Positions 51,336 through 62,022 of a DNA stretch of 64,000 nt are shown piece by piece (positions within the stretch are counted from its first letter, which is position 1; each line of letters begins with the position of its first letter). Source of the DNA: Owenia fusiformis (lineage: Eukaryota; Annelida; Polychaeta; Sabellida; Oweniidae); the NCBI GenBank assembly GCA_903813345.2, contig CAIIXF020000010.1, positions 17,807,181 through 17,871,180 on the forward strand, in the 5' to 3' direction. The notes below the pieces were generated by a model. It was not told where the DNA came from. It searched no databases and was given only the letters and a program-made list of their open reading frames with translations. The position numbers were made by a program, and so were the translations under genes.

Positions 51336-52123
51336 TCTTCACGGGTAGTATCTAAAGCCCCGTTATGATTGAAAAGTCGCGAGCAAGTTCCCGCTGAAAT
51401 CGCGAGCATAGTCCTGTTTATTTGTATCACTTTGGAAAATGAACCAAAAGGATGAAAATACTTATTACCGTTCTTTGATACTCCAGCAAAACTTTGAAAA
51501 CAGATATATTTGACAAAAAATGACATGAAAAATGATTATTTTTTACTTGCATGAAGGAAAGGGGCGTCAACATGCACGTTTGCATAATTTACTGCTCATA
51601 TATTACCTTTATCATTAAAATAAAGGCAATAAATACGATTTACATACTCCATAATAAATATCGGATCAAGATGGTCTGTATTGATAAGTTACTGGACAAT
51701 GACACCTGCCATGGGGGTCGAAATACATGATTAAAGGTGTTCCAGTGGCCCCGCTGAAAAAATGAGGAGGCCCCGCTGAAAACATGAGGAGACCCCGCTG
51801 AAAACACGAGCAAATTTCACGACTACCCGCTTCGATCACGAGGAAAGCTTCATCATTATTCCATGAATATAGTGAGCTTCTTTATATGAACGTACACGAA
51901 TGTGCAAATAACGTATTAATGACAGTCACATAATATATCATTCTATGGCAACATCACAAATATTTCTTCTTCAACTTCAGGCAGTCTAATCCATCTGTCA
52001 GCGGCATGATCAAATTTTTATATGTAAATAGACTTTGTGCATTTCGGAGTTAAATGTACATTCTAGATAATTAACTATTCCAAGGATTATACTTCTGAGG
52101 ACACATATATTTCATTGGTCTCT

Positions 52124-52512
52124 TTGTCCGACCGTTCATTCGTGCGTGCATTCGACCGACCGTTCGTTCGTTCGTGCGTTCGTCCGACGGTCCGTTCGTT
52201 CATGCGTGCGTTCATCCGACCATTCGTTCGTTCGTGCGTGCATCCGTTCGTGCGATTGTCCGTCCGTTTGTGTGCGCATGCGTTCGTCTGACCGTCCGTT
52301 TGTGCTTGCTTTCGTCTGACTGCCCTTTCGTTCGTGGGTTCGTCCGTCTAACCGTCCGTTCGTCCGTGCGTGCTTTCGTTCAACCGTCCATTCATGCGTG
52401 CGTTCGTCTGTTCGTTCTTTTTGCGTTCGTTTGTGTGTTCGTTCGTGCGTGCGTTCATTCGTGCGTTCGTTTGTAACTACGTTCTTGCGTGCGTGGGTTC
52501 GATCTTTTGTAA
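52124..52512. repeat. TTCGTNCG octamer-like microsatellite
   Basis: Degenerate repeats of CGTTCGTGCG, GTCCGACCGTTCGT and similar words run for about 390 bp. CpG is far denser here than in the AT-rich surroundings. ORFs on the plus strand that read as VRAFVRSFVRACVR are translations of the repeat. Confidence 0.9.
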
Positions 52513-52536
52513 ATTGTTTTCTTCTATCTTTCCTTC

Positions 52537-54170
52537 AAGGAAGGAAGCAAGGAAGGAAGCAAGGAGGGGAACGAGGAAGAAAGGAAGCCAGGAAGCAAAG
52601 AAGGAAGGAAACGATGAATCAAGGAAGGAAGGAAGCAAGCAAAGACACAAGAAAGGAAGGAAGGAAAAAAGCAAGGAAGGAAGTAAGTAAGGAAGAAGGC
52701 GAGAAAGCAAGGAAGCAAGGAGGGAAGGAAGCAAGGAAGGAATGAAGCGACAAAAGAACAACGCGAGGAAAGAATGAAGGAAACGAGGAAGCAAGGAAGG
52801 AGGAAAGAAGGAAGTGAGGAAGCAAGGAAGGGAGGATGCAAGTGAGGAAGGAAGGAATCGAGGAAGCAAGGAAAGAAGAAAGCGAGGAAGCAAGGAAGGA
52901 GTAGAGAAGGAAGCGAGGGAGGAAGCGATGAAGCAAGGAAGGAATGAAGCAAAAAAGGAAGGACGCGAGGAAAAAACGAAGGAATCGAGGGTGCAAGGAA
53001 GGAGGAAAAAAGGAAGCGAGGAAGGAAGGAAGCAAGGAATGAAAGAGGGAAGTGAGGAAGGAAGGAATCGAGGAAGGAAGGAAGCGAGGAAGCAAGGAAG
53101 AAAGCAAGCGAGGAAGCATGGAAGGAAGGAATGAAGCAAGGAAGGAAGGAGGAAAGGAAGTGAGGAAGAAATTTATGAAGAAAGCGAGGAAACAAAGAAA
53201 GAGGAAAGGGAGCGAGGAAGGAAAAAAGCATGGAAGGAAAGAGGGAAGCGAGGGAGGAAGGAAGGAAGGGAGGAAGCAAGGAAGGAAGGAAGCAAGGTAG
53301 GAAGGAAGCGAGGAAGGAAAGATGCGAGGACGGAAGGAAGAGAGGAAGCAAGGAAGGAAGGAAGCAAGAAAAGAAGAGGCGAGGAAGGAAGGAAGCGAGG
53401 AAGCAAGGAGGGAAGGAAGAAAGCGATGAAAGAGAGAGGCGAGGAAGCAAGGAAGGAATGAAGCGAGGAAGGAAGGAAGCAAGGTGGGAAGCAAGCGAGA
53501 AAGGAAAGATCCGAGGAAGGAAGGAAGCAAAGAAGGAAGGAAGCAAGAAAAGAAGAGGCGAGGAAGAAAGGAAGGTAGGAAGCGAGGAAGGAAAGAAGCA
53601 AGGAAGGAAGGAAGCCGGGAAGGAAGGAAGCGAGGAAGCAAGGAGGGAAAGAAGCAAGGAAGGGAGGAAGCAAGGAAAGGAGGAAGCAAGGAAGGAAGGA
53701 TGCGAGGAAGGAAGTAAGCGAGGAAGCAAGGAAGGAACGAAGCGAGGAAGGAAGGAAGTGAGGAAGCAAGGAAGGGAGGAAGCGAGGAAGGGAGGATGCA
53801 AGAAAGGAAGGAAGGAAGCAAGGATGGAAAGAAGGAAGCGAGGAAGGAAGGATGCAAGAATGCGAGGAAGCAAGGAAGGGAGGAAGGAAGGAAGCGAGGA
53901 AGGAAGCGAGGAGGGAAGCAAGGAAGGGAGCAAGAAAGAAAGGAGGGAAGTGAGGAAGGAAGGAAGGGAGGAAGCGAAGGAATGAAGTGAGGAAGCAAGG
54001 AAGGAATGAAGCAAGGAAGCAAAGAAGGAAGAAAGCGAGGAAGGAAGGAAGCAAGGATGGAAGGAAGCGACGAAGGAAGGATGTGAGGAAGCGAGGAAGG
54101 AAGCCAGGAAGCAAGGAAGGAAGGAAGCACAGAAGCAAGGAAGGGAGGAAGCGAGCAAGCAAGTAAGCAA
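52537..54170. repeat. Polypurine (GGAA)n-type microsatellite, 1.6 kb
   Basis: The plus strand is almost pure purine: GGAAGGAAGCAAGGAAGG with GCGAGGAAGC variants for about 1.63 kb. Long ORFs on both strands (up to 548 codons on the minus strand, reading LPSFLASFLPCFL) follow from the absence of stop codons in the repeat. Strand asymmetry of this length can form triplex DNA, which is known for such tracts and not shown here. Confidence 0.95.
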
Positions 54171-55431
54171 CAGGAGATTGATGTCGGAATAATATTCATA
54201 AACATTGTTCTGACTAAATCATTTTATGTTGACCTAAACGCACGCTTATTCGTGTATCTTACTGAATATCGACTTGTACTCAAAGATGGAACAGAGGGGA
54301 CAGTTGCAATACAGAGAATACAGAATATTTCCTATGGACTATGTAGTAAGATCACACGATAAAAAACGTTATACAACGATTTGAAGCGCAACATATGATA
54401 TATTGTGCTCTCGATATGCTGTATTTCCAAATGATTTCATCTCGTGCCAATACAGAATTTTTTTAGCACAATGTATCCTACATTGCACTTCAAATCATTC
54501 AATAACTTATATTACTTCAAATTATGAAAATGAGGTTAAATGTTTAACATTTCGTCCGATCTAATACTCACATTTCTCAGATGATCTTTCTTATTCTGTA
54601 AAATGGCATGGAAATATGATACTGCAGTTTTCCATAACAACGTATCATAATATGAACTATATTAACAGTTGTATTTGCTGTTATTGAGAATTGTATTGAC
54701 AAATAATGTATTCATCAAACTGGTTACAATAGTGGATCAAGGTGGGTACGAAAGTGGGAGATTTTCAGGGTATAATCGGGATTCACTCCATTTTTGAGAG
54801 ACACTTGCTCCTGTTTTCAGCGGGACCTCCTCATGTTTTCAGCGGGGCCTCCTCCTGATTTCAGCGGGATCTTTGCTTTATTGCTCCTGCTAGAAGCGGG
54901 GCCTTGAGGGATATGATAAAATTTAAATATAAAATGTTCTGTAAAGCTTTAGGAAGCGAAACTCGGTACATCTTTATTTCATATCACTATCGTTATTTCA
55001 ACCACAGGACAACATCGTTCTTCACCAATAACGTATAGAAATATAAAGATAAAGATTCAAAATGATACTTTCTCTCTTCAATTGACAAATAACGAACCAC
55101 AGAACGACCGTTCGTGATACATTTTTTCCAGCAGTTGCTTTTTTAGTCTCAATACCATGTAATCATTGGGAAAAATTAAAAGAAAACGTTTTGTAAATCA
55201 TACAATTCAAGAACACAAAAAAGAACCCATGACTTCTTTTTATTCCTCGCGATTTCAGCGGGAACTTGCTCGCGATTTTTAAATCATAGCGGGGCTTTAG
55301 ATACTACCCGTGTTCTTATTCAAACTGAATATTTGCTTGACGTTAATGCAGGTTTCAGGGTTTGAGGGTTTGTGAAAATGTGAATATGATCATTGCAGTA
55401 TAGATATATGGGCAGCGTCAGTCCCTTTACG

Positions 55432-55866
55432 TTTGGACATCCTGTATGTATAACAGGAGAGTTACTAATATTTCGAAACATTTTAATATCGGACATCCGT
55501 ATTACTGGCATGGTTTATAGGGGTTTACTTTTACCATTACTTTTTGGACATCATGTATGTATAACAGGAGAGTTACTAATATTTCGAAACATTTTAATAT
55601 CGGACATCCGTATTACTGGCATGGTTTATAGGGGTTTACTTTTACCATTACTTTTTGGACATCCTGTATGTATAACAGGAGAGTTACTAATATTTCGAAA
55701 GATTTTAATATCGGACATCCGTATTACTGGCATGGTTTATAGGGGTTTACTTTTACCATTACTTTTTGGACATCATGTATGTATAACAGGAGAGTTACTA
55801 ATATTTCGAAACATTGTAATATCGGACATCCGTATTACTGGCATGGTTTATAGGGGTTTACTTTAA
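55432..55866 (+). repeat. 111-bp tandem repeat, four copies
   Basis: TTTGGACATC begins units at 55432, 55543, 55654 and 55765: an exact 111-bp period. Copies 1 and 3 have CATCCTG, copies 2 and 4 CATCATG, so a dimer was duplicated. Because 111 is divisible by three, a frame of 157 codons stays open (repeat unit ITGELLIFRNILISDIRITG and flanks), but nothing else marks it as coding. GGACATCCTGTATG resembles an inverted CAGGATGTCC transposon end, a possible source of the unit. Confidence 0.9.
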
Positions 55867-55899
55867 CCTTTCCGTTACCTGCAGTGTTCTCCAAAGGAT

Positions 55900-56040
55900 T
55901 TTTTCTCAAGTGGGTGCAAATTTCTCATTTCCACAGTTCAGATTTCATGTTTTTCTCATTTTCAAATGGGTGCAAATGGATTCTCAGGTGGGTGCAAGCC
56001 TATTATCATTTCAGGTGGGTGCTGCATCCACTTGCTTTAA
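55900..56040 (+). repeat. GTGGGTGCAA repeats
   Basis: Four variants of (caa/cag)GTGGGTGC(aa) lie within about 120 bases (near 55909, 55966, 55988 and 56012). Small and degenerate. Confidence 0.4.
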
Positions 56041-56049
56041 TGCTGGGGA

Positions 56050-57870
56050 GGTCACTGCCTGTTTCAATTTCAGGTCCTTACCCTTCACAAAAATTCTATT
56101 TTGTCAATCCTCATTGAACAGATATAAGTTCTGGACCACTGCGTTTTATTTTCAGCATATACAGTAAATACCTAACATTCATTTCACATAAAAACCTCCA
56201 TAAACGGCCACGATATCTACATTTGAAATCATAAGCTGGGTCAAAATTGTTAACTCATTTTTCGTCGTCAGAGGGTATAGAAACTAGCCAATAGCTATTC
56301 AGAGTATTGTATCCACCATACCTGGATTGTACTGATATTCTCTGTTCTTATCCCCATGAAAATTGATCAAACAGTAATTCCATTGAAATTCTAGATTATC
56401 TGGAAGCCACAGAGCTTATTTAACATGCTTGAGAAGAAACGACGTTCATTACCTTGAATATCGTACCTGTGATATAAAACACATAAATATAGTGGGCAGA
56501 ACATGACTGAAAAGCCATTCTGATTCATCTATATATAGCGACTGAATAGCGTTACAAAATTATTTTTGTATCTGATGAGTGATGAAGTATATGTACGTCT
56601 CTATCTTTTCAACAGGAATCTATCGTTTGGTTCTCAAATGGCGGGTATTTAGTGTTAGATATTATTTCCTTGTTAGTTTGATCACTGATTGTGATATTGG
56701 GAGTTTGTTTTCAAAATGGTTCGTTCTTTCATAATGTTTGTTTTTTCTTGCTGTTTTCATGCTCTGTTGTATTTCCATTTCTGCATTTCTGCTTGCATAC
56801 CTAAATAACGTTTTTCCATATTACCTGTCCTTAGATATAAAAGGCAATCTAACCACCCAATTTGTTTATCTACTATAGGATTGATGAATACGTAAATATG
56901 AAGCCGAAACACTAATAACGTCTGCTGAACAGATAAGACACGAACTTAATTAACTAAGATGGTATAGCAATAAAATGTTAAGTATCAAACCTCGCGAATT
57001 TATTTCAAGATATACATGCTTTAATAAGACCATTGTAGAATTAATGGAAAAATCATGGTTTCGTGTTTTCATGATCACAGGCCAAATTAATGATTACACG
57101 AGAAAAAGAATAAGCCACATCCCATCATTAGTCTACGAAAACAAAATTAAGCTAAACATAGAATATAATTACCACCGACTTGCTTATTTCATTAGTCTTT
57201 AAAATCCCATGACACGAGAAGAGCAGACAAGTGTTGGCCACTTAAATTGAAATCTTGTTTGATGACATAATCAAGCTTGTGTTTGATCTTAGAAAACTTT
57301 CAATAAATCTCTGTATTTTCAGAACAAAATTAGTTATATTTATTTCTCGTTAGACTATTACTTTTGTATCAATAAAATATGACGTCATTCTGTCAAATAA
57401 CATCGTTTATACGGAACACAAATAAGATCGCGATCTTGCTCGATTAATTACTCATCAAGTCCAATATTGTTAGACTTCTCCAGAACTGTTTGACAGCAAG
57501 CCTAAATGTCACAAATACTAGCAAGTTCAATAGTCTAGTAATAAGTATCTCTCCTCACGCTTTTTATTACTCTAATTAAAGGTTCACTAATAACTACAAA
57601 TTAATCTTGTCTTAAATCAATTTTGCGGAGGCCCAATCAAACATGACATTGACCTTTAAAAAATATTTCCTGGTCACACTGACCTTTCATTTTACGAAAT
57701 TCTCATTTTCTGCATTCAGTTTTGAAAATAACTTATTTCACCAAGTTTGACAACCTTTCTTATCATGCATATGACCTTTGAATCCTGAAACGACCAATCA
57801 CTGTATATACCAAGATTTTCAGATTATTATCACGTTATATTCACACCAGCTTTCAGAGTGTCTTCGTGTA
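56050..57870. other. Gene-free stretch
   Basis: AT-rich. An ORF of 75 codons at 56975-57202 has no recognisable domain. Nothing else could be supported. Confidence 0.45.
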
Positions 57871-58211
57871 CATGGTGAGCCAAAAAAGGTAACCCAAACA
57901 AATGTATGTTGAACTAAGTCATTCAGCATGGGTTTGAACATGGGCTTTCAATAGAATGAATGCCCGTGGTTTGAACAACCCTTGAAATATTGAAACAATA
58001 GGTTAAGAAAAAAATGGAAGTCGTAACACAAGGCCGTGAGTCTCCAAACACGACGCCGGTATTATAGCATGTTTTGTAAAATTGCCATAAGATCGCGACC
58101 AATTGGAAATACACCAAATAAACATTGAAGAAGATTTTAATTGTGCAAAATATGACACTGAACCCAAGCTGAGTTATTATCATTTGATTGGGTTACATTT
58201 TGGCTCACCCT
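57871..58211. mobile_element. Short mariner-type MITE, GGTGAGCCAAAA ends
   Basis: CATGGTGAGCCAAAAAAGGT then aaccca at 57871, preceded by TA, pairs with TGGGTTACATTTTGGCTCAC then cctg ending at 58211. 341 bp. The same end sequence, with canonical CAGGGTGAGCC (inverted), lies at 32634. The first bases have decayed from CAGGGTG to CATGGTG. The 86-codon minus ORF inside has no recognisable content. Confidence 0.65.
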
Positions 58212-59273
58212 GTGTATCGTCAGACCTGACAAAGATATCTTTGAGCACCTTCCAAGGGTATCTGAGCGCCCGTCCCCACAAAAATCTTTAAAAACTGACC
58301 CCACCCCTTTGCAAAACCTAGGCCTGATCCTAACGCTCGAGAAACAAGACCAGATCGTCTAGAAACTACTAAATAATCCACAATTCATGCAGTGATACCT
58401 TTCTAGTAAACATGAACTTGGCCTTGTATACTGTATATTTGATGGCCTTGACATTTTTAGGTCTCAAAAGATCTAATGATTTATGTTTTAATCCAAATCG
58501 ACGATTCAACTTGAGGCCAGATGCCATGTTAGATGTTGCTTTTCCAGAAATCCAGTGTTTAGTTAATTTATGTCTTCGCTATGTTTAAATCAAAGTATCT
58601 ATTTTGGTTGTGACCTTATACTGTATATGCCTTTTTGTATTATAAAAGAGGTCGTTTTCATATATTTCATTTCATATAGATTTAGCTAGTTGAAGACCAT
58701 TTCATTTGATAGGATGCTTTATGTGTTTTTAAATAATAGTTTAGTTTGAATGATTTATCCTTGAGAAACTTAAAGAGACTTAATTCTATTCTGCAGTTGG
58801 CCTTGACCTAGATGAAAAATGTCTTTGTAAGTCACAGGTCCTCTACCATTAAATTAATTGTTATAAATGGGGCAATAGAATAATAGCAAAAGGTTGAATG
58901 GCCGACACACAGGGTAGGCTTAGTCGCACATCCAATTAATGACCTTAAAACCTTAATGAATATAACGACCTTGCCGGGCCTGTTCTAGGGGCATTAGTGC
59001 TAGTTTAGAGGGCTTTTATTTTACAATATTGACCTGAACAATATGTGACGTTATAGTGGTGGGCCAATAGTACAATAACGAAGGGCAATATAGTAAAATA
59101 TTGGACCGAGGCCCGAAGGCCAAAGGTCCAATATTCCACTATATTGCACGCAGACCAGGGCTGAAAATGTTAGGCATTGAACGATATCTAATTTCCCGGG
59201 GAAAATTGCCGGTCATTAATTGCATTATTGACCGCCATTATGGACCGCCTCTATGACGTCACATATTGCTCAG

Positions 59274-60133
59274 AGGGGTCATTCATCAAGCTATCGCAAG
59301 CACGTCGCAAGCCTGCGATGTCGCAAGGGCCTTTTTTAGCGATTACGTCCTATTCATCAATCTCGTGCGACTGCGATCGGTAGAATTTTCTGCGACGTCG
59401 CAGTGAAATACCCCTAAAATGGCCCAAATTTAAGCGACCGGTGGTACCCAGTCGCAGTGATTTTAGTTCAAGAAAAATGTCTTAAATTAATTGAATTTCT
59501 TTATGAAATTATATAGAAATTCTAGGACGTATAGTTCGATATTCGATCCATGATGTATTAAAATTGCAGAACATATGCATTATGTTTAACATGTTTGTGA
59601 TGCTATCAAAAACAGCTAGTTTTCGGCTTGTATTTTTAAGTACTTCACCGTGCGACCGGTCGCAGTGCCAGTGATTGTGCGTTACATGTGGTTTGAACCC
59701 ACGTGGCTGTACCCACTCAGTATCTATTTTGTCAATCTTGCATGACGTGTTTAATCGTCTGCTGGCAGTGTTTATTCGTTCAAAATGGCGCAACTGATGG
59801 TTGATTTCAACCGTAATGCTCTCCGTTGAGAACGCGTATTTAGGGATCGTACGGATCCTCTTCTAATATACGGTGATGTGGACCTTATTTTGCGATAACA
59901 AATGCCTAGGTTAACTAGTATAAAAGTTTACGAAATGATACAAGAGGATCTCGAAAGGATAGCTAACACGTGTACAAGCACGTACACGTGGTAATCACTG
60001 CGACTGGTCGCAGGGGCATCGCAGACTGCGATTTGTTAATGAATAGGTCGCAGTCGCAGTCACTGCGACCTCGCAAGGTGGTCGCAGTGTCTGCGACGTC
60101 GCAGTGATTGCGATAGCTTGATGAATGACCCCT
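59274..60133. mobile_element. PIF/Harbinger-like non-autonomous transposon
   Basis: AGGGGTCATTCATCAAGCTA followed by tcgcaa at 59274 has a perfect 26-bp inverse ending at 60133. CAG occurs on both sides (59271-59273 and 60134-60136), a 3-bp target duplication. Subterminal zones are full of GTCGCAGTG/CTGCGAC words. The 860-bp body retains a small fragment of a Harbinger-type transposase (59785-59898) and nothing longer. Confidence 0.8.
59785..59898 (+). pseudogene. Relic of a Harbinger-type transposase N-terminal region
   Basis: The plus strand reads MAQLMVDFNRNALR, a stop, then ERVFRDRTDPLLIYGDVDLI and LR, then a stop. The RxRVFRDRxxPL...D(D/E)xL(I/L)xR pattern is what animal Harbinger transposases carry near their N-terminus, before the helix-turn-helix and DDE regions, which are absent here. 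Agreement with the TIRs and CAG duplication supports the assignment. Not functional. Confidence 0.55.
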
Positions 60134-60879
60134 CAGGTCGATATAGTGAAATGAATGCTTTCTAAACTAGCAGTAATACCCCTAGAACAGGCCCGGTAAG
60201 GTGGTAATACAATTCAATTAACGCCCGGCAATGTTTCCCGAAAAATTAGATATCGTTCAGTGGGTATAATTTTCGTTCAGTGGCAGTCCGTTTTTGCTAT
60301 TTCAGCCCTGGGCATAATAAACCCTTGTTCCAATATTTCACTTTATTCCCCTTGAAATGACGTTAGTGATAGTTATAATCTCATTTACTTTCAATCAACG
60401 ATTAAGGCGCCACGTGGTTTTTACACTGCCGAATATCAGATTGATGAGTTAATAATTTACAAACGAATTGTTGAAACAGACGACGATGTTGAGTGAATTA
60501 AAAGTGTGGCTACGACAATCAGAAATACGATATGTTTGAGGTTTCGGTGAAGATGACAATAAAGTCTTCGTTACATATTTAAACCTTCTGAGAGCCATAG
60601 TTTCGCATGGCGCAGGTTTTTGTAGCTGACATTTACATGTAATACCTGTTTACCAAAATGAATATAACGACTTAAAAGTAAAGTTTTAAACTTAATAGAT
60701 AACAGCAACGCCGAAGCGTGGCCCCTTGCAGCCATGGTTGTTATTTTGGGAAATGGCCGCAAATTAACCAATTGTCATTCGACAGTATAATATTCGTCTT
60801 AGTACGTACATGAACTCACACATGAAATTTCAACAAAATCAAACTAGATAGCTTTTCAGTTTTGGCAAAAACGTAAATT

Positions 60880-61285
60880 AAAACAAAAATGGCCACCATT
60901 TTCAAAATGGCAGCTTACTAGCCAAAGTGTCATTGGAAAGTGTAATATGCTTCTAAGTGTTCACATATAAGATTTCTACAAAATAGCTCCACTAATTTAT
61001 TTTTCTATGTCAATCTTTTCTAAATATGTTAAAGTGAAGAATATATTATGTTTTAAATATTATTGTACCGTTGGATTCTATGAGAACTTAAATTCTGAAA
61101 TGCATTTTTCTCTGAACCATTTTCATGCATTGATGAGTTCATTTCTCATGTGAGGAGTTCATGCAAGGATGAGTGCTATGCATTGGATGATCGTTTATTA
61201 TATTGGGCCAACAATATTTTAGTGATTGCCCGAACGGACGAACGGAGCCTTTCTCTATCCCTCCGAATATTCGATGGGATAGTAA
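60880..61285 (-). repeat. Dispersed repeat with ATCCC(A/T)TCGAA end, copy 3
   Basis: AATGGCCACCATTTTCAAAATGG-type sequence near 60888 and CGAACGGACGAACGGAGCC near 61232 lead to ATTCGATGGGATAGT near 61272, the inverse of the edge at 12575. More decayed than the copies at 12575 and 28005. It lies about 0.7 kb upstream of receptor B. Confidence 0.4.
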
Positions 61286-61928
61286 AAGCTTAAAATTAGA
61301 GAAACTAAGCGGCAAGTCGGATGAGAAATCAAAGTGAGTCGAATAAGAGAGCTAGTTTTGGTTTTAACGCGAACTATCGGTACATTATATAGTCAGCAAA
61401 GCAATTGTTTCGCAAAGGTACGACTGATATACCTTAAAATACATTATTTAGAACTGGGGTTTGCTCAACAGAAGCAATTAAAGCAGTCTATATGTTTAGA
61501 CGCACCAGGGGAGAACACACTGCTTCCTGAGACTTAATTTAGCAATTACTAGTAGATCCAATTTATAAATGCTTTAATGTACCTAAACAATCAATTTTCA
61601 ATGAGGTGCAGTATTTTTCCAGGCGTTCTTATTTATGCATGTATTTTATTCGATTTTGTACATTACTGGGTATCCCCCAGACACCAAATTAAGATTATCG
61701 TCATTCTCTATTTAATCATCTACATTCCCTTGTGGTAGCGCTATTGTTCCATAAGTAGCCTAATAAGTCATAACTATTTTATATTCTTTCAGATTTCTCA
61801 GGAAAACAGGGCTTTCTGGAAATAATAAACTGTAGAAATGAGCCCAATGAGAGAATTGATTGTTCATTGCTATGCTGGCAGCAGAGACTGGTTAACGTAA
61901 ATGATGATTGGGGGTTATCGCCACTTCA

Positions 61929-61936
61929 TATATAAA
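61929..61936 (+). promoter_or_regulatory. TATA-like box upstream of receptor B
   Basis: TATATAAA 87 bases upstream of the ATG at 62023. The position would give a short 5' UTR if used. AT-rich surroundings make a chance match easy. Confidence 0.2.
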
Positions 61937-62022
61937 CCATAATATGGAAAAGAAAGAAATACGCCAAGTATCCATCATGAAACTTTTATTTTAAGCGATA
62001 TATTTTACGAGCAAAGATAAAA

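Larger units (their letters stand above)
51340..55312. mobile_element. 4-kb TIR element enclosing a giant microsatellite
   Basis: CACGGGTAGTATCTAAAGCC at 51340 and its inverse ending at 55312 start inverted repeats of about 66 bp, including CGCGAGCAAGTTCCCGCTGA. TTCTT precedes the left end (51335-51339) and follows the right end (55313-55317), a 5-bp target-site duplication. Subterminal copies of GAGGCCCCGCTGAAAACATG lie at about 51750-51810, and inverted copies at about 54815-54905. No transposase frame is present and the superfamily is not assigned. The interior between about 52124 and 54176 is microsatellite, listed separately. Confidence 0.75.
58970..60370. mobile_element. Palindromic host element interrupted by a Harbinger insertion
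   Basis: Blocks occur in inverted pairs. CGGGCCTGTTCTAGGGGCAT (58976) recurs inverted at 60177-60195. GAACGATATCTAATTTCCCG (59179) recurs inverted at 60240-60260. The unit AATATAGTAAAATATTGGAC with its inverse, at 59085-59148, forms a stem of about 23 bp around a gagg-starting loop. Ends are approximate. Removing 59274-60133 makes the right arm continuous. Confidence 0.65.

Noticed and set aside
52174-52476. ORFs reading VRAFVRSFVRACVR
   Set aside because: Direct translation of the TTCGTNCG microsatellite.
52477-54205. Long ORFs (548, 528, 329, 251 and 220 codons) on both strands
   Set aside because: All lie in the GGAA-type polypurine repeat, which contains no stop words in several frames. 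Translations are monotonous LPSFLASFLP or KEGRKEARKQ and no domain is present.
55393-55866. 157-codon ORF with 37-residue repeats as a possible repeat protein
   Set aside because: The frame stays open simply because the 111-bp unit is a multiple of three. There is no start context, upstream exon or recognisable fold. Kept as a tandem repeat.
57923-58183. 86-codon minus-strand ORF
   Set aside because: Lies wholly within the short mariner-type MITE and has no transposase features.
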